Below, piece after piece: positions 54,153 through 62,872 of a stretch of DNA of 64,000 bases. The DNA lies in assembly GCF_051175315.1 (NCBI RefSeq), contig NZ_CP195100.1, positions 3,534,001 to 3,598,000 of the forward strand, written 5' to 3'. Below the pieces are notes generated by a model. It worked only from the letters and a program-made list of their open reading frames with translations, made no database searches and had not been told where the DNA came from. Position 1 is the first letter of the stretch. Each line of letters begins with the position of its first letter. Source of the stretch: Tundrisphaera sp051175315. Lineage in GTDB: Bacteria > Planctomycetota > Planctomycetia > Isosphaerales > Isosphaeraceae. The translations under genes were made by a program, and so were the position numbers.

Positions 54153-54551
54153 ATGATGAATCGAATCGCGTGCAAGATCCTCGCCGCCCCGGCCGTGGCG
54201 GCGGGCCTGATCCTGGCCCAGGGGTGCGGCGGCGGGGCCCCGCCGGTGGACACCTCCACGGCCCAGGCGACCGTCTCGGGCAAGGTGACGATCCGGGGCA
54301 AGCCGGCCACCAAGGGAAGCATCAACTTCGACCCGTCGAACATCAAGCGGAAGGATGCCGCACCCACGACGGCCGCGATCGGCCCGGATGGGTCCTACAC
54401 CGCGAAGACCCTGCTCGGGGTCAATCAGGTGACGTTCTCCGGCCCGCCGTTCGTCAAGGACCCGGCCTTGCAGGACTCCCAGTTCCAGTTCGATGTGCAG
54501 GCGGGCGAGAACACGTTCAACCCGGACCTGCCGCCCAAGGTCGGCCCGTGA
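54153..54551 (+). CDS. Lipoprotein with carboxypeptidase-regulatory-like domain
   Basis: 132 residues. The signal peptide ends in a lipobox 'LAQGC' (Cys25), followed by a Gly/Pro-rich linker. The folded part, 'VSGKVTIRGKPATKGSINFD...', is a transthyretin-like/carboxypeptidase-regulatory beta-sandwich common in planctomycete lipoproteins that follow DUF1559 genes. It would be lipidated by Lgt and may support the DUF1559 structure at the membrane; the role is inferred from pairing only. Two consecutive ATGs (54153, 54156) may serve as starts. Confidence 0.85.
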   Translation: MMNRIACKILAAPAVAAGLILAQGCGGGAPPVDTSTAQATVSGKVTIRGKPATKGSINFDPSNIKRKDAAPTTAAIGPDGSYTAKTLLGVNQVTFSGPPFVKDPALQDSQFQFDVQAGENTFNPDLPPKVGP

Positions 54552-54564
54552 GCCGGAACCCAGG

Positions 54565-57468
54565 CTATCCCGGGCCAGGCTCGACCAATTCGATGATCCG
54601 ATCGGCCGGGAAGTTCGACCGGCGTGAGATGGCCCCCGAAGGCCAGCGAATCTCCAGTTCATCGATCGTCGCGGCCGTCCCCAGTCCGAACCACAGTCGC
54701 TGGTCGGAGGAGGAGAGATAGCTGGTCCCGGAGGACAGCCAGCGGGTCGAGGTCGAGCCACCGGCCCGGCACACGACCCGTGCCCCGATCGGCGTCCGCC
54801 CGGACTTCGAACCGACGAGGCGGACGCCGAGCCAGTGGCCCCCCTCGCCCACATTGCGAAGCAGGGCGGCGGTGCCGTCGCGGTGGACGACCACCAGGTC
54901 GACCCGACCGTCGTTGTCGAGGTCGCCCGACGCCACGCCGCGGCCGACCACCGGGCGGCCGAGGTACGGCGAAACCTCGTCCCCGGCCGGGGCGAACCGG
55001 CCCGAAGGGCGGCCCGAGTACCAGCTCGGCCTCTGGGCCATCGGCTGGTCGAGCCAGGGCTGGTCGTCGACGTGGCCGTTGGCGACGAACAGGTCGAGCC
55101 GGCCGTCGTTGTCGCCGTCGATCGCGACGGTGCCGAACCCCGTCACCGGCCGGCTCGGTCCGTCGAGGCCGGAACCCGCCGAGATGTCGGCGAACTGGCC
55201 TCCGCCCAGGTTCCGGAGCAGGGTGTTCCCCTCATTCCGGAAGTTGGTGTGGAACAGGTCGATCCGACCGTCGCCGTCGAGGTCGTCGGCCACGACCCCC
55301 ATGCTGGCCGTGGCGTTGCCGTTGCCGTCGAATGCCGCGCCCGCCGAGGCGCCCACCTCCTCGAACCGGAGGCCGCCCCGGTTCAGGAACAGGAAGTCGG
55401 GCACGGCGTCGTTGGCGACGAACAGGTCGAGCCGGCCGTCGTCGTCGAGGTCGGCGATGGCCAGGCCGAGCCCGCGGCCGTCCGGAACCTCCAAACCCGC
55501 CTCGCGGCTCGCGTCGGCGAAGGTGCCGTCGCCGTTGTTGCGGAACAGGTGGTCGAACTGAGCCGGGAATTTGCCGGGCGGGCAGTGGATCGGCTTGCCG
55601 AGCGCATCGTGGCACGGCGGCGATTTGGCCGGATCGGCATCGACGTAGGTGACGACCACGAGGTCGAGGTCGCCGTCTCCATCCAGGTCGCCGAAGCCGG
55701 CCGCCGTGCACCAACGCGAGGAGCCGACGCTGGCCGCCTCGGTCACGTCGGCGAACGTCCCGTCGCCCCGATTCCGGTAGAGCACCGTCGACCCGAGGCC
55801 GGTCACGAACAGGTCGTCGTGCCCGTCGTTGTCGTAATCCCCTACGGTGCATCCCGTGCCGTCCCCCTTGCCGCCGACCCCGGCCCGCTCGGTCACGTCC
55901 TCGAACCGGCCCTGGCCGATATTCCGGAACAGCCGGTTCGGCGCCGGCGGGGCCGCGCGATCGACGGGGCGGCGGCAGCCGTTGACGAAGTAGACGTCGA
56001 GCCAGCCGTCGCCATCGTAGTCGATCAATCCCACGCCGCCGCCCATTGTGTCTCCGATGAACAGGTCGCCCCGGGCGCCCGAATCGTGCCGGAAGCGTAG
56101 TCCTCGGGCCTCGGCCACCTCCTCGAACCGCGGGCCCGATCGGGCGGGGGACCGGGGGCCGGGCACGGCTGGCGTGCCAGCTTTCCCGGGTCGATCGGCC
56201 ATCAACCGGGGAAATGGACCTGCCCGGTCGGGCTCGTCGCCGAGCGTGGCCAGTGTCGCCTGCGCCGTGACCAGAGACGGGTCGAACTGGATCGCCCGGC
56301 GGAGCCAGCCCCGGCCCTCGACCCGGAGGCCGGCGTCCAGGCAGAGGCGGCCCAGGGATTCGCAGGCCCCGGCGTCCTTGGTCCCCTTGAGTTGGGCGTT
56401 CAGGGCGGCCTTGATCGCCTCCCAGCGGACTCGGATGGTTTCGGCCCGGGCCAGGAACGGGCCCGCCTCGTCGGGGCGGCCCAGGCGGAGCAGGGCCTGG
56501 CCCAGTTGATACGAGGCCGCCCGATGCTGGGGATCGGCCGAAGCCGCCTCGCGCCAGGCGGCGATGGCCTCGGCGTCGCGGCCCCGGGCCTGCTCGACCC
56601 GGCCCCGCAGGAACCACCAGCGTCCGCGATCGACGGGATTCTCCGGGGGCGTCCCGAAGCGATCTTCGACGCCCGACAGGTCGCCCAGGCTGAGCAGGCA
56701 GCCGACCAGGGCGAGCCGAACCGCCGGATCGTGATCGAAGCGATCGGCGGCGAATTCGAGGTCGGCCCGGGCCTCGGCCGGATGGCCCAGGTCGAAGCGG
56801 AGCAGCCCCCGGGCCCTCCGCAACCAGGGATCGTCGGGCGACCGGGCGAGCAGGGGGACCAGTTCCCGCGTCAGACGCTCGTTCTCGCCGTTCAGGTCGC
56901 GGAACTGGTCCGATCCCGCTTCCAGGGCCATCCCGGTCAGGGTGATCAGGTGCCTGGCGTCGCCGGTCAGGCGGAGCAGTTCCCGGAGGATCCCCCGCGC
57001 CTCCTCGATCCGGCGTTCGACGATCAGGAGCCGCAGCAGCCGTGCCCGGGGTTGGACCCCATTCGCATCGGAGTCGACGGCGCGGCGATAAGCATCCTCC
57101 GCGCCCTTTGCGTCGGCCTGCTTCCAGAGGACATCGCCGAGCGAAAGCCGGGCCTGACTCCATGTTGGATCGCGGGGCGAGACGCGACCGTACGCCGAGA
57201 TCGACTCCGGTTCGCGGCCCAACGTCGCAAGGACGCTGCCCAGGGCCAGCCAGGCGCGCGAATCGGCGGGCTCCTGCTCGACTCGACGGGACAGGAGCGA
57301 TTCCGCCCCGGCCCAATCCCGGGCGTCGATGGCCGCCTGGATGGCCGGCCATTCCACGCGACCCGCCGAGCATCGCCAGCCCAGGAACAGGATGATCGCG
57401 GCGACGGCTCCGCTTCCGATGCCGAGGCGGCGACGGGAGTTGTTCAACTTCGGCGAGGGGTCAGGCAT
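54565..57468 (-). CDS. TPR-VCBS/FG-GAP-ASPIC/UnbV protein
   Basis: 967 residues. One N-terminal membrane anchor (about 16-31), TPR repeats (about 35-420), a beta-propeller of VCBS/FG-GAP repeats rich in calcium-binding 'DYDGDGWLD', 'DLDGDGDLD' loops (about 440-880), and a C-terminal ASPIC/UnbV domain ('LVGSKSGRTPIGARV', 'FGLGTAATIDELEIRWPSG'). Such proteins are probably surface or periplasmic binding proteins of the planctomycete envelope. The start overlaps the stop of the asparagine synthase gene by 8 bp, coupling the two. Function unknown. Confidence 0.9.
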   Translation of the reverse strand: MPDPSPKLNNSRRRLGIGSGAVAAIILFLGWRCSAGRVEWPAIQAAIDARDWAGAESLLSRRVEQEPADSRAWLALGSVLATLGREPESISAYGRVSPRDPTWSQARLSLGDVLWKQADAKGAEDAYRRAVDSDANGVQPRARLLRLLIVERRIEEARGILRELLRLTGDARHLITLTGMALEAGSDQFRDLNGENERLTRELVPLLARSPDDPWLRRARGLLRFDLGHPAEARADLEFAADRFDHDPAVRLALVGCLLSLGDLSGVEDRFGTPPENPVDRGRWWFLRGRVEQARGRDAEAIAAWREAASADPQHRAASYQLGQALLRLGRPDEAGPFLARAETIRVRWEAIKAALNAQLKGTKDAGACESLGRLCLDAGLRVEGRGWLRRAIQFDPSLVTAQATLATLGDEPDRAGPFPRLMADRPGKAGTPAVPGPRSPARSGPRFEEVAEARGLRFRHDSGARGDLFIGDTMGGGVGLIDYDGDGWLDVYFVNGCRRPVDRAAPPAPNRLFRNIGQGRFEDVTERAGVGGKGDGTGCTVGDYDNDGHDDLFVTGLGSTVLYRNRGDGTFADVTEAASVGSSRWCTAAGFGDLDGDGDLDLVVVTYVDADPAKSPPCHDALGKPIHCPPGKFPAQFDHLFRNNGDGTFADASREAGLEVPDGRGLGLAIADLDDDGRLDLFVANDAVPDFLFLNRGGLRFEEVGASAGAAFDGNGNATASMGVVADDLDGDGRIDLFHTNFRNEGNTLLRNLGGGQFADISAGSGLDGPSRPVTGFGTVAIDGDNDGRLDLFVANGHVDDQPWLDQPMAQRPSWYSGRPSGRFAPAGDEVSPYLGRPVVGRGVASGDLDNDGRVDLVVVHRDGTAALLRNVGEGGHWLGVRLVGSKSGRTPIGARVVCRAGGSTSTRWLSSGTSYLSSSDQRLWFGLGTAATIDELEIRWPSGAISRRSNFPADRIIELVEPGPG

Positions 57469-59401
57469 GGGCCGCGACCTCGGCCGGGGCGTCGAGGTAT
57501 CGCAGGGACCAGAGTTCGAGCATCAGCAAGGCCCAGAGCCGATAGGCATGATCGCGTCGGCCGGAGATGTGCTCCGCGACCATCCGCTCGACGGCCTCGG
57601 GACGGAACAGGCCGCGATCCAGGGCAGCCCGATCGAGGAGCACGGCGCGCAGTTCCCCGGCCAGTTCGTTGCGGAACCAGCGGTCGAGCGGGACGCCGAA
57701 GCCCATCTTGCGCCGGTCGCGGATCTCCCGGGGGAGCAGGTCGGCGAATGCCTGCTTGAGCACGACCTTGGACCGGCCGCCCCGCCACCTCAGCTTGCGG
57801 TCGACCGGCATCGCCAGGGCCAGCTCGACGACCCGATGGTCGAGGAAAGGGCTGCGGCATTCCAGGCTGTGGGCCATGCTGGCCATGTCCACCTTCACCA
57901 GGAGGTCGCCCGGCAGGTAGGTCAAGAGGTCCACGATCGTCGCCCGGGTCACCGGGTCCCGGCCCGGGGCGGCGGCGAAGCCCCGCTCCAGCAGGCTCGC
58001 GGGATCGGCCTCGCCGGGCCGATCGTCGGCCGCCCGGGCCAGGTCGTCGAGGAACGCGTCGGAATAAAGGCCGGCGCGGGCGGTTTCGTCGAACATCCCG
58101 ACCCAGCGGAGGTAGCGGCCCTCCGGGGGCTCGCCCACCGCCTCCAGCCAGCGCCGGACCCGGCGCAACCGGGTCTTGGCCCGGGAGGAGGCCGGCACGG
58201 CCCGCGCCAGCGGCACGGCCAGGAATCGGCGGATCGCGGCCGGTAGCCGATCGAGCCGGGCGGCCAGGCTCACGGCCCGGTAGCGATCGTAGCCGGCGAA
58301 CAGCTCGTCGCCGGCGTCCCCGGTCAGGGCCACGGTCACCTGCTCCCGGGCCATCCGGGCGACTTGCCAGGTAGGCAGGGCCGAGCTGTCGGCGAACGGC
58401 TCGTCGAACTGGTCGGCCAGGGCGGGCAGGGTCTCCCAGGCTCGGGGCTCGATCCGGAAGGCGTGGTGCTCGGTCCCCAGCCGTTTTGCGGCCAGCTCGG
58501 CGAACCGGCTCTCGTCGAAGGCCGGGTCGCCGAAGCCGATCGAGAACGTCTTGACCGGGCGATCCGAGGCGCGTTGCATCAGCCCGGTGATGATCGTCGA
58601 ATCGACCCCGCCGGACAGGAACGATCCCAGCGGGACGTCGGCGATCATCTGCTCGCGGACCGACTCGTCGAGCAGGGATCGGAGCCGTTCGGCGTCCTCG
58701 GCGGCGGGCCTCCGCTCCTCCCGGCCCCAGTCCGGGTCCCAGTACCGGCGGAGTTCCATCCGGTCGTCTTGCCAGATGGCGAGGTGGGCCGGCGGCAGCT
58801 TGTGGAACCCTTCCAGGATCGAGGTCGGGTGGGGGACGTAGCCGTAGGTCAGGTAGCGGTCGAGCGCGATCGGGTCGATGCGGCGAGGGGCATCGGAACC
58901 GACCAGGAGCGATTTCAGCTCGCTGGCGAAGCTGATCCGCCCCGGTTCGCGGCGATAGAGCAACGGCTTCTGCCCGAGGCGGTCGCGCCCCAGGACGAGC
59001 TTTCGACGGGGGACATCCCAGATCGCGATCGCGAACATCCCCCGCAGGTGGGAGAAGAGGCCCGGGCCTTCATCCTCGTAGAGATGGACCAGGACCTCGG
59101 TGTCGCCGGTCGAGCGGAGGGTGTGGCCCCGGGCTTCCAGGCGGCGGCGGAGCGCGGGGAAGTTGTAGATCTCGCCATTGAAGACGACCCACACCGTGCC
59201 GTCTTCGTTGGACAGCGGCTGGTGCCCGCCGGGGAGGTCGACGATCGAGAGCCGCCGGAAGCCGAGCGCGGCGTGGGCGTCGCGGTACGTCCCGGAGTCG
59301 TCGGGCCCGCGATGGCGGAGCCGAGAGACCATCGCCGCCAGGGCGTCATCGCCCAGGGGGCGGCCGGGGTCGGCCCAGGCCGCGCCACAGATCCCGCACA
59401 T
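57461..59401 (-). CDS. asnB: Asparagine synthase (glutamine-hydrolysing), AsnB type
   Basis: 646 residues. The N-terminal glutaminase domain has the nucleophile Cys2 ('MCGICGA') and 'RHRGPDDSG'; the synthetase domain has the ATP pyrophosphatase loop 'LSGGVDST' and 'LTGDAGDELFAGY'. It forms asparagine from aspartate, glutamine and ATP; paralogues in exopolysaccharide clusters amidate other substrates. The length is typical. It lies upstream of, and overlaps by 8 bp, the TPR-ASPIC gene. The ATG at 59399-59401 is fixed by the required Cys2. Confidence 0.95.
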   Translation of the reverse strand: MCGICGAAWADPGRPLGDDALAAMVSRLRHRGPDDSGTYRDAHAALGFRRLSIVDLPGGHQPLSNEDGTVWVVFNGEIYNFPALRRRLEARGHTLRSTGDTEVLVHLYEDEGPGLFSHLRGMFAIAIWDVPRRKLVLGRDRLGQKPLLYRREPGRISFASELKSLLVGSDAPRRIDPIALDRYLTYGYVPHPTSILEGFHKLPPAHLAIWQDDRMELRRYWDPDWGREERRPAAEDAERLRSLLDESVREQMIADVPLGSFLSGGVDSTIITGLMQRASDRPVKTFSIGFGDPAFDESRFAELAAKRLGTEHHAFRIEPRAWETLPALADQFDEPFADSSALPTWQVARMAREQVTVALTGDAGDELFAGYDRYRAVSLAARLDRLPAAIRRFLAVPLARAVPASSRAKTRLRRVRRWLEAVGEPPEGRYLRWVGMFDETARAGLYSDAFLDDLARAADDRPGEADPASLLERGFAAAPGRDPVTRATIVDLLTYLPGDLLVKVDMASMAHSLECRSPFLDHRVVELALAMPVDRKLRWRGGRSKVVLKQAFADLLPREIRDRRKMGFGVPLDRWFRNELAGELRAVLLDRAALDRGLFRPEAVERMVAEHISGRRDHAYRLWALLMLELWSLRYLDAPAEVAAHA

Positions 59402-59468
59402 CGTCCGTCCCCTTCCGCCTGGAGATCACCCCGCATCGGCCCGGCGAATCGGGCCGTCGGCCTCCATC

Positions 59469-60059
59469 CTATCCCACCGCGAGCCGGCGTGCGAACGGGC
59501 CGCCCACCGCTTCCAGCCGGGCCTCGAATTGCGCCCGCCGCGCGTCCTCGGTCGCGGGCTTGCGCAGGGCGCCGACGGCGGACAGCGCGGCGTCGGCGGC
59601 CAGCCCGAAGGCGAGATGGCCGAGCAGGGCCCGGGCGTGGGTCTGCCAGGGGAACGCGGCCGGCCCGGGGGTCAGCCCCGCAGCCGGGACGGCGATCTCG
59701 TCGGCCAGGACCCAGAAGGCCGTCCCGAACGCCAGGCCCCGCCCGATCCGCGAGGCCGGCACCCTCGGACGCAGGACCCCGTAGAGGGCCCCCGCCCCGA
59801 TCCCGAGCGCCCAGTGGAGGGCCTCGCCGGCGGTAGCCTGTTGCTTCGCGGACAGGTCGGCGCCGACCGCGTCGGCGACCCTCCCGGCGGCGATCTCCAG
59901 GGCGGTCAGGCCGCCCCGGGCGCGGTCCTCCCGCCGCCGAGCCTTCGGGCTCTCGGCCTCGTAGAGCCGGGACGTGACCTGGTTCATGGCCAGGGTCGCC
60001 ACCGTCCCGGCGATCGCCCCGAACAGGGCATCGGCCAGCAAGCCATCGCGTCGCGTCAT
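59469..60059 (-). CDS. DUF1440/YagU-like membrane protein
   Basis: 196 residues with three to four membrane helices: 'LFGAIAGTVATLAMNQV' near the N-terminus, 'HWALGIGAGALYGVLR', 'AFGTAFWVLADEIAVPAAGL' and 'GHLAFGLAADAAL'. The block 'LTPGPAAFPWQTHARALLGHL' is typical of the DUF1440 group; E. coli YagU is linked to acid tolerance. The ATG at 60057-60059 is chosen because the first helix starts about ten residues later. It is transcribed divergently from the thioredoxin-like gene. Confidence 0.82.
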   Translation of the reverse strand: MTRRDGLLADALFGAIAGTVATLAMNQVTSRLYEAESPKARRREDRARGGLTALEIAAGRVADAVGADLSAKQQATAGEALHWALGIGAGALYGVLRPRVPASRIGRGLAFGTAFWVLADEIAVPAAGLTPGPAAFPWQTHARALLGHLAFGLAADAALSAVGALRKPATEDARRAQFEARLEAVGGPFARRLAVG

Positions 60060-60225
60060 GGTCGCACCTCGTCGCAGATCTTGGGTCGCACATCCGGCGG
60101 ATCCGGCGGTCCTGGGTGTGCAGTTTCGATGCCCGAGCCGCGTTGGCCTGGGCGGGCATCCCCCCGATCGGCGAAGATGGGGCTCGCTCTGTCGCCTCGA
60201 CATTCCCCCGCCTGGTGACCCGCCG

Positions 60226-60786
60226 ATGGACTGGACGTCCGCCTTCGATGCCGCTCTCCCGTATGACGCGTTCCTGGACCGCCACGCCAGCCCCTCACAG
60301 CGGGCCCGCTGGGATGCGCTCCACGCCCGGGTCCGATTGTCCGCCGATCAGGCCACGCTGCTCGGCGGGTTCGTGAGGCGGATGCCCGTCCTGGTGATGG
60401 CCGGCACCTGGTGCGGCGACTGCGTGAACCAGTGCCCGTTCTTCGACCACTTCGCCCGGGCCACGCCGGTGCTCGACGTCCGGTTCGTGGACCGCGACGC
60501 ATTGCCCGAAGTCGCCGCCGAATTGCGGATCAACGATGCGGCGCGGGTCCCGCACGCCGTCTTCCTGAACGAGGACTTCCAGGAAGTCTTCCGGTTCGGC
60601 GAGAAGACCCTCTCGATCTACCGCCGGCTCGCCGTCGAGCAGCTCGGCGCGTCGTGCCCGACCGGCATCGTCCCGCCGTCCGACGAGGCGCTGGCCACAT
60701 CGATGGGGGAATGGCTCGACCAGTTCGAGCGGGCCCAGCTCATCCTCCGGCTATCAACCCGGCTCCGGGAACGCCACTGCGATTAA
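60226..60786 (+). CDS. Thioredoxin-family protein (WCGDC motif)
   Basis: 186 residues, no signal peptide. The active site is W62-C63-G-D-C66 in 'MAGTWCGDCVNQCPF', a variant of WCGPC, with a further Cys70. The family (thioredoxin_9-like) has a long N-terminal helical region and a C-terminal extension containing 'VFLNEDFQEV'. It probably reduces disulfides or peroxides in the cytoplasm. The ATG at 60226 is preferred; an upstream extension of 84 codons overlaps the divergent promoter region. No operon partner. Confidence 0.85.
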   Translation: MDWTSAFDAALPYDAFLDRHASPSQRARWDALHARVRLSADQATLLGGFVRRMPVLVMAGTWCGDCVNQCPFFDHFARATPVLDVRFVDRDALPEVAAELRINDAARVPHAVFLNEDFQEVFRFGEKTLSIYRRLAVEQLGASCPTGIVPPSDEALATSMGEWLDQFERAQLILRLSTRLRERHCD

Positions 60787-60810
60787 ATTTCGGAAACCGG
60801 GGTGATCGAC

Positions 60811-60838
60811 TTGACGAATCCGTCCGATGAGGTATGAC
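60811..60838 (+). promoter_or_regulatory. Candidate sigma70 promoter of the SGNH-like gene
   Basis: TTGACG (60811-60816, 5 of 6) and TATGAC (60833-60838, 4 of 6) with a 16-bp spacer. Predicted transcription starts near 60845, giving a 45-nt leader that contains the GGGGAGA ribosome site before ATG 60890. Confidence 0.5.
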
Positions 60839-60889
60839 ACGCGGATGAATGCCGGGGCGCGATCCCAACGGAATGGGGAGACGGATTTC

Positions 60890-62014
60890 ATGTCCAAGTT
60901 GAAGCGGGCCCCGGTGGGCCTGATCGGGATGATCGCTCTGGTCCTCCTCGCCGAAGGCCTCCTGGCTCGGAACGAGATCGCTTTCAAGACCGGCTGGCAC
61001 TGGGAATGGGAGACCAACGGCCGCGCCGCTCGGAAGAAGTCGCCCGGCTTCGACATCCTCGCCTTCGGCGACAGCCAGGTCAATCACGGCATCATCCCGC
61101 GCGTGATGAAGCAGACCACCGGGTCGCGCACCCTGAACATGGCCATCGGCGGCGGCCAGACGACCACCAGCTACTTCCAGCTCCGCCGCGCGATCGAATC
61201 CGGAGCCCGGCCGAAGGCGGTGATCGTCGACTCCTTCCCGCTCCTGATGAATCACAGCTACGTCGAGAACGAGAGCCGGTTCCCCAACTTCCTCTCATTT
61301 CGCGAGGCCCTCGAACTGGCCTACGAGGTCAAGGATCCCGCGTTCTTCGCCCGGATGGCCTGCGCCAAGCTGCTCGTCTCGGTGCGGGAACGCGACAACA
61401 TCCGCACCGGCGTGACGACCGCCTTCCAGGGCGTGTTCCAGACCCAGCGCGACGAGGCGGCGGCGCAGACCCGGAACCGCAAGCTCAACGCCGGCGGCGT
61501 GGTCTTCAATCGCAACCCGACCTTCGACGTGGGCGACCTCGAAGTCTGGTACAAGCTGGCGTTCAGCAACCCGGAATGGATCACGCCCTACCACAAGCAC
61601 TATCTCAAGAAGTTCTTCGCGCTGGCGGCCGAGCACGACGTCCGCGTCTTCTGGCTGGCCCCGCCGATGCTGCCCCTGGTCCAGGAGAAGTTCACCAAGG
61701 AAGGTCAGGATCAGAAGTTCGACCGGCTGGCCAAGGCCGTCCTGTCCCGATTCCCCAACGTCACGCTGCTCGACGCCCGCCATTCCGGCTATCCGGCCTC
61801 GGCCTTCGTGGACCACGGCCACCTGGACCGGATCGGTGCCAAGACCTGGACCGTCAACATCGGCCAGGCCATCGAGCGGAAGATCGCCGGCAGCACGGAG
61901 CGCTGGGTCAAGCTGCCCGCGTACAACCCCCTCGATGATGATCCGACCATCGAGGACATCAGCCAGTCCCGCCAGATCGTCGCCGAGGCGGTCGCGAAGG
62001 CATTGGTCCGCTGA
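60890..62014 (+). CDS. SGNH-hydrolase-like membrane-anchored protein
   Basis: 374 residues. An N-terminal membrane anchor (about 9-25) precedes an SGNH-type fold: nucleophile block 'AFGDSQVNHG' (G60-D61-S62) replacing GDSL, 'GGGQTTTSYFQLRRA', and the C-terminal 'DHGHLDRIGA' with D308 and H311 as acid and base. Similar proteins in polysaccharide biosynthesis (AlgJ/AlgX-like) acetylate or deacetylate sugars; the substrate here is unknown. The chosen ATG has GGGGAGA upstream; an ATG 21 codons earlier is less likely. Confidence 0.82.
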   Translation: MSKLKRAPVGLIGMIALVLLAEGLLARNEIAFKTGWHWEWETNGRAARKKSPGFDILAFGDSQVNHGIIPRVMKQTTGSRTLNMAIGGGQTTTSYFQLRRAIESGARPKAVIVDSFPLLMNHSYVENESRFPNFLSFREALELAYEVKDPAFFARMACAKLLVSVRERDNIRTGVTTAFQGVFQTQRDEAAAQTRNRKLNAGGVVFNRNPTFDVGDLEVWYKLAFSNPEWITPYHKHYLKKFFALAAEHDVRVFWLAPPMLPLVQEKFTKEGQDQKFDRLAKAVLSRFPNVTLLDARHSGYPASAFVDHGHLDRIGAKTWTVNIGQAIERKIAGSTERWVKLPAYNPLDDDPTIEDISQSRQIVAEAVAKALVR

Positions 62015-62035
62015 ATCGAACCCGGCCGGCCCGGC

Positions 62036-62797
62036 TCAGATCTCGTAGCACCGGCCCTCCGCCAGGGCTTCGATCGGGCAGGACCCCGGATCGAAGTCGT
62101 CGGGCAGGTGATTGAGCCGCATCTTGGCCCGGATCGGCCCGGGGAGATCGAGAAGGCGGGCCAGTGGCGTGTGCACCTGCGACTCCGGCAGGGTGGTGGC
62201 CTCGTGGATGATCAGGTCGCACGGCGAGAGCCAGTCGATCAGCCCGGGGTCGAAGGCCGTATCCGCGCTGAAGCCGACGGTCCGGCCCCCGACTCGGATC
62301 CGGAAGGCCGTGGTCGGGACCGGGTGGTGGGTCGATCGGCACTCGATCGCGTACGGCCCGAAGTCGACGGCCCGGTCGAAGGAGAGGTCCACCAGGTCGA
62401 CGTAGGAGGAGAGCCCGCCCGGCCTCGGGGGCGGCTCGCCGGGGCGCGACTGCCCCATCCCGGCGTAGAGCAGGCCGTCCCAGAGATGGGCCGACACCTG
62501 GGGATGGGCCAGCCAGGTGATCCTGCGACCCAGGATGAAGTGATTGTAAAAGGCGAAATCTTCCAGCCCCGAGGCATGGTCGGCGTGCAGGTGGGTGATC
62601 GCCACGCCGACGATCCTGTCCAGGTCCAGGGGAGTCCCCAGCGCCTTCGCCGACGCCTCGTGCCACATCCTGCGGACCGGGTGCGGGCAGTCGATCAGGA
62701 GCCACGACCCGTCGATGCCGAGGGCGAAGCAGGTCGTGAAATGCCGGGCGGTGAAGGCATCCCCCACGCCCAGGGGGATCAGGCGGACCTCGGCCAT
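62036..62797 (-). CDS. Metallo-beta-lactamase-fold hydrolase (RNase Z-like)
   Basis: 253 residues. The zinc motif is THLHADH (68-74), followed by 'GLEDFAFYN'; later metal ligands are in 'FSADTAFD' and 'HEATT', the order seen in RNase Z/ElaC and related phosphodiesterases. It could process tRNA 3' ends or act on a small molecule; the exosite of true RNase Z is not evident. The ATG at 62795-62797 with GGGAG before it replaces a start 23 codons earlier. It is convergent with the SGNH-like gene (21-bp gap) and 75 bp downstream of the LarA-like gene. Confidence 0.88.
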   Translation of the reverse strand: MAEVRLIPLGVGDAFTARHFTTCFALGIDGSWLLIDCPHPVRRMWHEASAKALGTPLDLDRIVGVAITHLHADHASGLEDFAFYNHFILGRRITWLAHPQVSAHLWDGLLYAGMGQSRPGEPPPRPGGLSSYVDLVDLSFDRAVDFGPYAIECRSTHHPVPTTAFRIRVGGRTVGFSADTAFDPGLIDWLSPCDLIIHEATTLPESQVHTPLARLLDLPGPIRAKMRLNHLPDDFDPGSCPIEALAEGRCYEI

Positions 62798-62872
62798 CGG
62801 CGACTCCCGGGGAAGGACCGAGATCGGGTGGGGCAGTCCGAGGTCGCCCGATCCGATCGCGTTCAACCCAGT

